A stretch of DNA of 64,000 nt from JAICSD01 sp963836665 (GTDB lineage: Bacteria; Acidobacteriota; Vicinamibacteria; Vicinamibacterales; 2-12-FULL-66-21): the NCBI GenBank assembly GCA_963836665.1, contig CAWIKL010000001.1, forward strand, positions 558,001 through 622,000, read 5' to 3'. Below the pieces are notes generated by a model, which was given only the letters and a program-made list of their open reading frames with translations, did no database searches and was not told the origin of the DNA. The stretch's first letter is position 1. Each line of letters starts with the position of its first letter. Position numbers and translations under genes: made by a program. Shown piece by piece: positions 59,655 to 64,000 of this stretch.

Positions 59655-59694
59655 TTGACGGGCTATACTTACTAATGTATAGTTGCATACATTA
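59655..59694 (+). promoter_or_regulatory. Sigma70-like promoter with overlapping operator dyad for pirin
   Basis: TTGACG (59655-59660) and TATAGT (59678-59683) are separated by exactly 17 bp. TAATGTAT (59673-59680) and ATACATTA (59687-59694) form a perfect 8-bp inverted repeat around a 6-bp spacer, covering the -10 box and reaching the first base of the pirin ATG (59694). A second dyad, CTATAC/GTATAG, overlaps it (from 59663). Expected transcription would start only a few bases before or at the ATG, so the leader is very short. A MarR/HxlR-type repressor is a guess. Confidence 0.7.
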
Positions 59695-60593
59695 TGTCAG
59701 TCAGACCTGTGAAACGCATCGTAGAAGCGTCTCCAGCGGTCGAGGGCGCCGGCGTCAAACTGCGCCGCGCCTTCGGCTTTGGTGACACCACCGAATTCGA
59801 TCCGTTCCTGCTCCTGGACGACTTCCGCAACGACACGCCCGCCGACTATCTGGCCGGCTTTCCGTGGCATCCGCACCGCGGCATCGAGACGATCACCTAC
59901 GTGCTCGCCGGCACCGTGGCGCACGGCGACAGCCTCGGCAATCGCGGCAGTCTCGGCGCCGGTGACGTGCAGTGGATGACCGCCGGGCGCGGCATCCTGC
60001 ACCAGGAAATGCCCCAAGGTGACGCCGACGGTCGCATGCACGGCTTTCAGCTCTGGGCCAACCTGCCGGCGTCCCTGAAGATGTCCGCGCCGCGCTACCA
60101 GGACATCAAGGCGGCGGACATTCCGGAAGCGATCGAGGACGACGGGACGCGCGCGCGGATCATCACCGGCGAGTTCTGGGGCCGGCGCGGCGTAGTCGAA
60201 GGGGTCGCCGCAGATCCGATCTACGTCGACATCTCGGTGCCGCCCGGGCGGGAGAAGCGGATCGCCGTCGATCGCGCGCGGCACGCGTTCGCCTACGTCT
60301 TTGCCGGCAGCGGGCGGTTCCGCAACGCCTCCGATCCGCGCGCCGTGCTCACTGAAGCCACCGATGGCAGCGATCGCGTCGAGTACAGCGGGGCGGGCAA
60401 CCGCTCCCTGGTGGTATTCGATCGCGGCGACGAAATCGTGGTCCAGGCCGGGGACGCCGGCATCCGCTTCCTGTTGGTCTCTGGCAAGCCGATCGAGGAG
60501 CCCGTCGCGTGGCATGGACCGATCGTCATGAACACCGAGGCTGAGCTGCAGACAGCGTTCCGCGAGCTTCGCGCCGGCACGTTCATCCGTTGA
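59694..60593 (+). CDS. Pirin family protein
   Basis: A bicupin of 299 residues. The N-terminal metal-binding cupin has HPHRGIETITYVLAG, VAHGDSLGN, the WMTAGRGILHQEMP signature and the Glu/His ligands all present. The C-terminal cupin is less conserved. Pirins are redox-related, iron-binding proteins, some with quercetinase activity. The ATG overlaps the operator dyad, so transcription is probably repressed by a small-molecule-responsive regulator not encoded nearby. Confidence 0.93.
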   Translation: MSVRPVKRIVEASPAVEGAGVKLRRAFGFGDTTEFDPFLLLDDFRNDTPADYLAGFPWHPHRGIETITYVLAGTVAHGDSLGNRGSLGAGDVQWMTAGRGILHQEMPQGDADGRMHGFQLWANLPASLKMSAPRYQDIKAADIPEAIEDDGTRARIITGEFWGRRGVVEGVAADPIYVDISVPPGREKRIAVDRARHAFAYVFAGSGRFRNASDPRAVLTEATDGSDRVEYSGAGNRSLVVFDRGDEIVVQAGDAGIRFLLVSGKPIEEPVAWHGPIVMNTEAELQTAFRELRAGTFIR

Positions 60594-60668
60594 CCCCCGC
60601 TGAATTCGAGGGGCGGCAATAATAGCGGGAACGCCGACGCATCCTGCGGCATCCGATCACCAGCACCG

Positions 60669-61313
60669 ATGTCCGTATCTGCCACGGTCCCCAGCCACGC
60701 CGACTTCGAGCGGCTGATGCGCCGCTACAACCAGCGCCTCTTCCGTGTCGCGCGTGCGGTCCTTCGAGACGACGCCGACGCGGAGGACGCGTTGCAGGAC
60801 GCCTACGTCCAGGCGTATCGCAAGCTCGACAGCTTCCGGGGGGAGGCCGAGCTCGGCACCTGGCTCACCCGTATCGTCATCAACCAGGCCCTCATGCGTG
60901 TGCGTAGCCGCTCGCGCGACCGGCGTGTCGTCTCGTTCACGCCGGCCGGCGAGGGCACGCGCGAGCTCGACGTCGCCGACACGCAGGCCGAGTCGCCGTC
61001 GGACGCCGCATTGCGAGGGGAAGTGCGCAAGGTCCTGGAGCGGCGGATCGACGAGCTTCCGGAAGTGTTCCGGACAGTCTTCGTGATGCGCGAGGTCGAG
61101 GAGATGACGGCGCGCGAGACGGCGGACGCGCTGGGCATTCCCGAAGCGACGGTGCGGACGCGGCTGTTCCGCGCCCGTGCGCTTCTGCGTGAAGCGCTCG
61201 ACCGCGACATGGAGAGTGCGCGCGGGGGGGTGTTCGGATTCGACGGCGTGCGCTGCGATCGCATCGTCGCGGCCGTGCTGCAACGGCTGGACGCCGAAGG
61301 CGACAGCCGGTAG
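60669..61313 (+). CDS. ECF-type RNA polymerase sigma factor
   Basis: The 214-residue protein has sigma region 2 (NQRLFRVARAVLRDDADAEDALQDAYVQAYRKLDSFRGEAELGTWLTRIVINQAL) and region 4 (ELPEVFRTVFVMREVEEMTARETADALGIPEATVRTRLFRARALL), the extracytoplasmic-function layout. The end (GVFGFDGVRCDRIVAAVL) belongs to a subgroup often found with DUF4142 and cupredoxin genes, as here. No anti-sigma gene is visible next to it. Confidence 0.93.
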   Translation: MSVSATVPSHADFERLMRRYNQRLFRVARAVLRDDADAEDALQDAYVQAYRKLDSFRGEAELGTWLTRIVINQALMRVRSRSRDRRVVSFTPAGEGTRELDVADTQAESPSDAALRGEVRKVLERRIDELPEVFRTVFVMREVEEMTARETADALGIPEATVRTRLFRARALLREALDRDMESARGGVFGFDGVRCDRIVAAVLQRLDAEGDSR

Positions 61314-61370
61314 CTGAAGGGCGCCAGAAGAAGCCGGGAACGTCCGCGCCTGCCCGTGCATCAAACGGGC

Positions 61371-61883
61371 ATGAAAACAACTACTCTGTTCGCAACCGCA
61401 CTCCTCACCCTGGCGGCGCCGGCATTCGCGCAGGCGCCCAACGACGCGCAGATCGCCTCGATCGTCGTCACTGCCAATCAGGTCGACGTCGACGCCGGCA
61501 AACTGGCCGCGTCGCGCACCTCGAATGCCGAGGTCAAGCAGTTCGCGCAGCTGATGGTCACCGACCACACCGGCGTGAACAAGCAGGCGACCGATCTGGT
61601 CACCCGGCTGAAGGTCACGCCGCAGGACAACGACACGAGCCGGAGCCTGAAGGACGGCGGCGACAAGAACCTGGCGGCCCTCACGCCTCTGAAGGGCAAG
61701 GCGTTCGACAAGGCCTACGTCGATCACGAGGTGGCGTACCACCAGGCGGTCCTCGACACCATCGACAAGACCCTCATTCCCAACGCGAGCAACGCCGATC
61801 TGAAGGGGCTCCTCGTCAAGGTCCGTCCGGCGATCGCGGCGCACCTCGAGCACGCGCAGCACCTGCAGGCGTCGCTGAAGTAA
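61371..61883 (+). CDS. DUF4142-domain exported protein
   Basis: A 170-residue protein with a signal peptide (MKTTTLFATALLTLAAPAFAQA) and the four-helix DUF4142 body (DAQIASIVVTANQVDVDAGKLA..., FAQLMVTDHTGVNKQA, AYVDHEVAYHQAVLDTID). The fold resembles ferritin-like bundles; function is unknown. The stop overlaps the start of the cupredoxin (TAATG), so the two are coupled and probably follow the sigma factor as one operon. Confidence 0.9.
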   Translation: MKTTTLFATALLTLAAPAFAQAPNDAQIASIVVTANQVDVDAGKLAASRTSNAEVKQFAQLMVTDHTGVNKQATDLVTRLKVTPQDNDTSRSLKDGGDKNLAALTPLKGKAFDKAYVDHEVAYHQAVLDTIDKTLIPNASNADLKGLLVKVRPAIAAHLEHAQHLQASLK

Positions 61884-62203
61884 TGCGTGCGCTGGCGCTT
61901 GCCGCCGCCGCTCTCCTCCTCTGCGGATCGCTGGAGGCGGCGGCGCGCAAGCCGGCGACGGTCCGCGTCACGATCGAGGCGATGAAGTTCTCGCCCGCCG
62001 ACGCGGCGGCCCACCCTGGCGACACGATCGTCTGGACGAACAGCGACGTGGTCGCGCACACGGTCACCTCGAAAGCGGGGCTCTTCGACTCGAAGCTGAT
62101 TCCGCCCGGCGGCAGGTGGACGTACGTCGTCAGAAAGCCCGGCGAGTTCGACTACAAGTGCTCGTACCATCTGCCGATGGCCGGGACATTCACGGTCCGT
62201 TGA
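61883..62203 (+). CDS. Small exported cupredoxin (blue copper-like)
   Basis: The 106-residue protein has a signal segment and a plastocyanin/azurin-type fold. The copper ligands are His in VAHTVTS, Cys in YKCSYH, His two residues after the Cys, and Met in HLPMAG. It would carry electrons in the periplasm. The start is inside the stop of the DUF4142 gene. All ligands are present, and it is intact. Confidence 0.92.
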   Translation: MRALALAAAALLLCGSLEAAARKPATVRVTIEAMKFSPADAAAHPGDTIVWTNSDVVAHTVTSKAGLFDSKLIPPGGRWTYVVRKPGEFDYKCSYHLPMAGTFTVR

Positions 62204-62213
62204 CGTTAGCGGC

Positions 62214-63269
62214 TCAGGGCGCAGAAGGACAATGGCGCTCACGGATCTCGTCACGCTTGCGCTCGAACGCCGCGGCCCAGTCGGGCACGGCGTGATGCGA
62301 TCGCTCGGCGAAGCGCGCGACGTCGAAGAGATCCTCGATTTGCTCGTGCGTCAGTTCGTCGAGCAGGCGCGACAGCATGGCCCTCCCCGCTTCGCCGATG
62401 CGTGGATGATCGAGCGTGCCGGTGAACGAGCGCTCGATGTTGCCGACGCAGCCGGGTCCTGCAGCCCAGACCGACGCGTGCACCCAGCCGTCGAAGTCCA
62501 CGCTGCCGACTCGATCGCGGTTGGTGATGTTGGCGCGGCCGAAGGTCATGCCGAGATCGTGCACGAGCATGAACGGGCGGCCGTCGGGTAGTCGCACGAT
62601 CCGCTGGTTCTCGGGCTTGCTGTCGGTGTGCTGGATCAGTACGGCCAACAGGCGCAATGCGTCGACGTGCGCGCGTGGCGCGCCGCCGGCCGCTTGGTCG
62701 ATCAAGTCGAGCTCCGGCCAGGCCCACGTGCCCGCGTCGGCCGGCTCGAGCGGGCGTCCGTCGAACTTGCGCTCGATCGACGCCGGATCGACGACGACCG
62801 TGCGCGAGGGATCGGGGGGTCCGTGCATCTCGATCGGACAGCCACGGCACTCGACTCGGACGGGATAGAAGCGGTCGGCGCCAAAGCCGAGCGCCCAGAA
62901 CAGCCAGGTCGCCGCAACCTCGGCGTAGACCTCGCCGTTGTCGCGGCCATACTTCACCTTGACCCGATCGGCACTGCTCAACGCGCACTCGAATTTCGGC
63001 GACTGGCCGTCGAACGACGTCTCCACGTAGTCGCAGCGCACCAGTTGGTTGGGAACGAGCGCGTCTGGCCCCTGCGGCCCGCGGCGCAGGTTCTTCAGCC
63101 CGACGCCCGTCGGCCGATACACCTGAGCCCGGCGAATCGCGTCGAGGCGCGCCGGCACGCGATCGAACGGACGACGCGCCGATGGGGCGGGCCTGAACAC
63201 GTAGAACGCCGTCAATGCCAGGACGGCCGCGGCCACCCAGCGCGCGAACCGCCTGACCACAGCCGGCAA
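62214..63269 (-). CDS. Membrane-anchored hypothetical protein, possible atypical kinase fold
   Basis: The 351-residue protein starts with a membrane helix (VAAAVLALTAFYVFRP). In its middle it has VKVKYG (a lysine strand), VAATWLFWALGF, HTDSKPENQ and LVHDLGMTFG. The order Lys strand, HxDxKxxN and DLG resembles the catalytic and metal-binding order of atypical kinases (HipA, FAM20-like). The match is by motif order only. It is convergent with the cupredoxin and divergent from the gene at 63336. Confidence 0.6.
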   Translation of the reverse strand: MPAVVRRFARWVAAAVLALTAFYVFRPAPSARRPFDRVPARLDAIRRAQVYRPTGVGLKNLRRGPQGPDALVPNQLVRCDYVETSFDGQSPKFECALSSADRVKVKYGRDNGEVYAEVAATWLFWALGFGADRFYPVRVECRGCPIEMHGPPDPSRTVVVDPASIERKFDGRPLEPADAGTWAWPELDLIDQAAGGAPRAHVDALRLLAVLIQHTDSKPENQRIVRLPDGRPFMLVHDLGMTFGRANITNRDRVGSVDFDGWVHASVWAAGPGCVGNIERSFTGTLDHPRIGEAGRAMLSRLLDELTHEQIEDLFDVARFAERSHHAVPDWAAAFERKRDEIRERHCPSAP

Positions 63270-63335
63270 CTTTGCAAGTTCGAGTCCGCGGACGCTCGCC
63301 TGGTTCGCCGGCCCGTGTATGCTCTAGTCGACGTC

Positions 63336-64000
63336 ATGCCCCGCCTCCGCCTGACTCTCGCGATTGCCCTGCTGCTGGTGCTGCCGGCAGCGGGCCGGCA
63401 GCCAGCCAATTCTCCGTTCGCGACGGCGATCGCTTCCCTGTCGGAGAAGGGCGGCTATTTCGACACCGACAACTTGATCTCGAACGAAGGCTCCTACCTG
63501 CAGGTGCTGCCCGAGCTGAAGCGGCGCGGGGTGCACGGCGGCGCCTACCTCGGCGTTGGTCCGGACCAGAACTTCAGCTACATCGTCGAAACCCGGCCAT
63601 CTGTCGCCTATATCGTCGACGTCCGACGCGACAACGTGCTGTTGCATCTGCTCTTCAAGGCCGTGTTCCACGAATCGCGCACGCGCGTTGAGTACCTGGC
63701 CATGCTGTTCGGCCGCGTGCCGCCACGCGACGTCGATGCGTGGAAGGCACAGCCCGTCGACAAGCTCGCCCAATACGTTACCGATGCTCCCCGCGCCGAC
63801 GTGGCGGCGCTGCGGGTTCGGCTCGAGCGCGTCATCCGCGGTTTCGGCGTCGCGCTGTCGGCCGACGATGTCAAGACGATGGGCGGCTTCCATCAACGCT
63901 TCGTCGACGCCGGACTGGCGTTGCGTTTCCAGTCCGCGGGACGACAGCCACAATGGAACTACCCCACTTACGGTGACATGCTGGTCGATCGTGACAGCAG
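63336..64000 (+). CDS. Exported conserved protein, 3' end outside window
   Basis: The frame is open from the ATG at 63336 to the window edge. A signal segment (RLTLAIALLLVLPAAG) is followed by FATAIASLSEKGGYFDTDNLISNEGSYLQVLPELKRRGVHGGAYLGVGPDQNFSYIVETRPSVAYIVDVRR. The GVGPDQNFSYI...YIVDVRRDN part suggests a Rossmann-like, methyltransferase-related fold. I believe it matches an LIC_10091-type conserved family, but this is from memory of sequence style. Function unknown. Confidence 0.75.
   Translation, partial: MPRLRLTLAIALLLVLPAAGRQPANSPFATAIASLSEKGGYFDTDNLISNEGSYLQVLPELKRRGVHGGAYLGVGPDQNFSYIVETRPSVAYIVDVRRDNVLLHLLFKAVFHESRTRVEYLAMLFGRVPPRDVDAWKAQPVDKLAQYVTDAPRADVAALRVRLERVIRGFGVALSADDVKTMGGFHQRFVDAGLALRFQSAGRQPQWNYPTYGDMLVDRDS

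Overview
The window looks like one chromosome segment of an Acidobacteriota bacterium, most likely class Vicinamibacteria. This is inferred from GC-rich codon use, three MacB/FtsX permeases of the acidobacterial 'duplicated orphan permease' (ADOP) type, a VWFA protein of the acidobacterial kind, and large Ser/Thr kinases with TolB-like propellers. No rRNA gene is present and no species can be named.

Region 1 (1-3534) is core: the tail of an unknown protein, pgsA, a two-gene sugar-nucleotide operon (nucleotidyltransferase and phosphomannomutase/phosphoglucomutase) and tRNA-Gly(CCC).

Region 2 (3535-about 33000) is foreign DNA in that tRNA. A 47-bp copy of the tRNA 3' end recurs at 24558-24604, and 13-bp direct repeats (CCGGCGTAAATTT) sit at both ends of the intervening 21 kb. 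An intact tyrosine recombinase lies at the right end and an excisionase-like gene at the left end. The island carries a porin, a SulP transporter, a glucose dehydrogenase / GH63 / alpha-amylase / SemiSWEET operon, an alpha-carbonic anhydrase, a cytochrome b-molybdopterin oxidoreductase fusion, a broken TraG/VirD4 coupling protein, and a VapBC-type toxin-antitoxin pair. To the right of the second tRNA copy lies a diverged copy of the island's left end. It is followed by a second, decayed element with a GH144-like hydrolase, glucokinase, glucose-6-phosphate isomerase, a second GH63, and fragments of GH94, transaldolase, 6-phosphogluconate dehydrogenase and a second integrase. Most broken genes of the window are in this region, usually broken by one extra base.

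Region 3 (33000-46841) contains an ADOP fragment, small ORFs, a mannonate-dehydratase-like secreted protein, two large membrane Ser/Thr kinases, an intact ADOP permease, a response-regulator receiver protein and a large membrane protein.

Region 4 (47059-52735) is the most unusual part. One protein has two exosortase-like cores (Cys/Arg/His each) followed by a methyltransferase-like domain. It overlaps a complete SpeD-type S-adenosylmethionine decarboxylase, and next comes a secreted protein with six DUF11-type repeats ending in a VPTL-type sorting tail. This looks like a sorting enzyme, a SAM-derived cofactor supply and a substrate in one cluster.

Region 5 (52758-64000) is ordinary acidobacterial chromosome: a VWFA protein, a BaiN-type flavoprotein, an ADOP permease, a PEGA-domain protein, pirin with a clear promoter and operator, an ECF sigma factor, DUF4142, a cupredoxin, a kinase-like unknown protein, and an unfinished gene at the edge.
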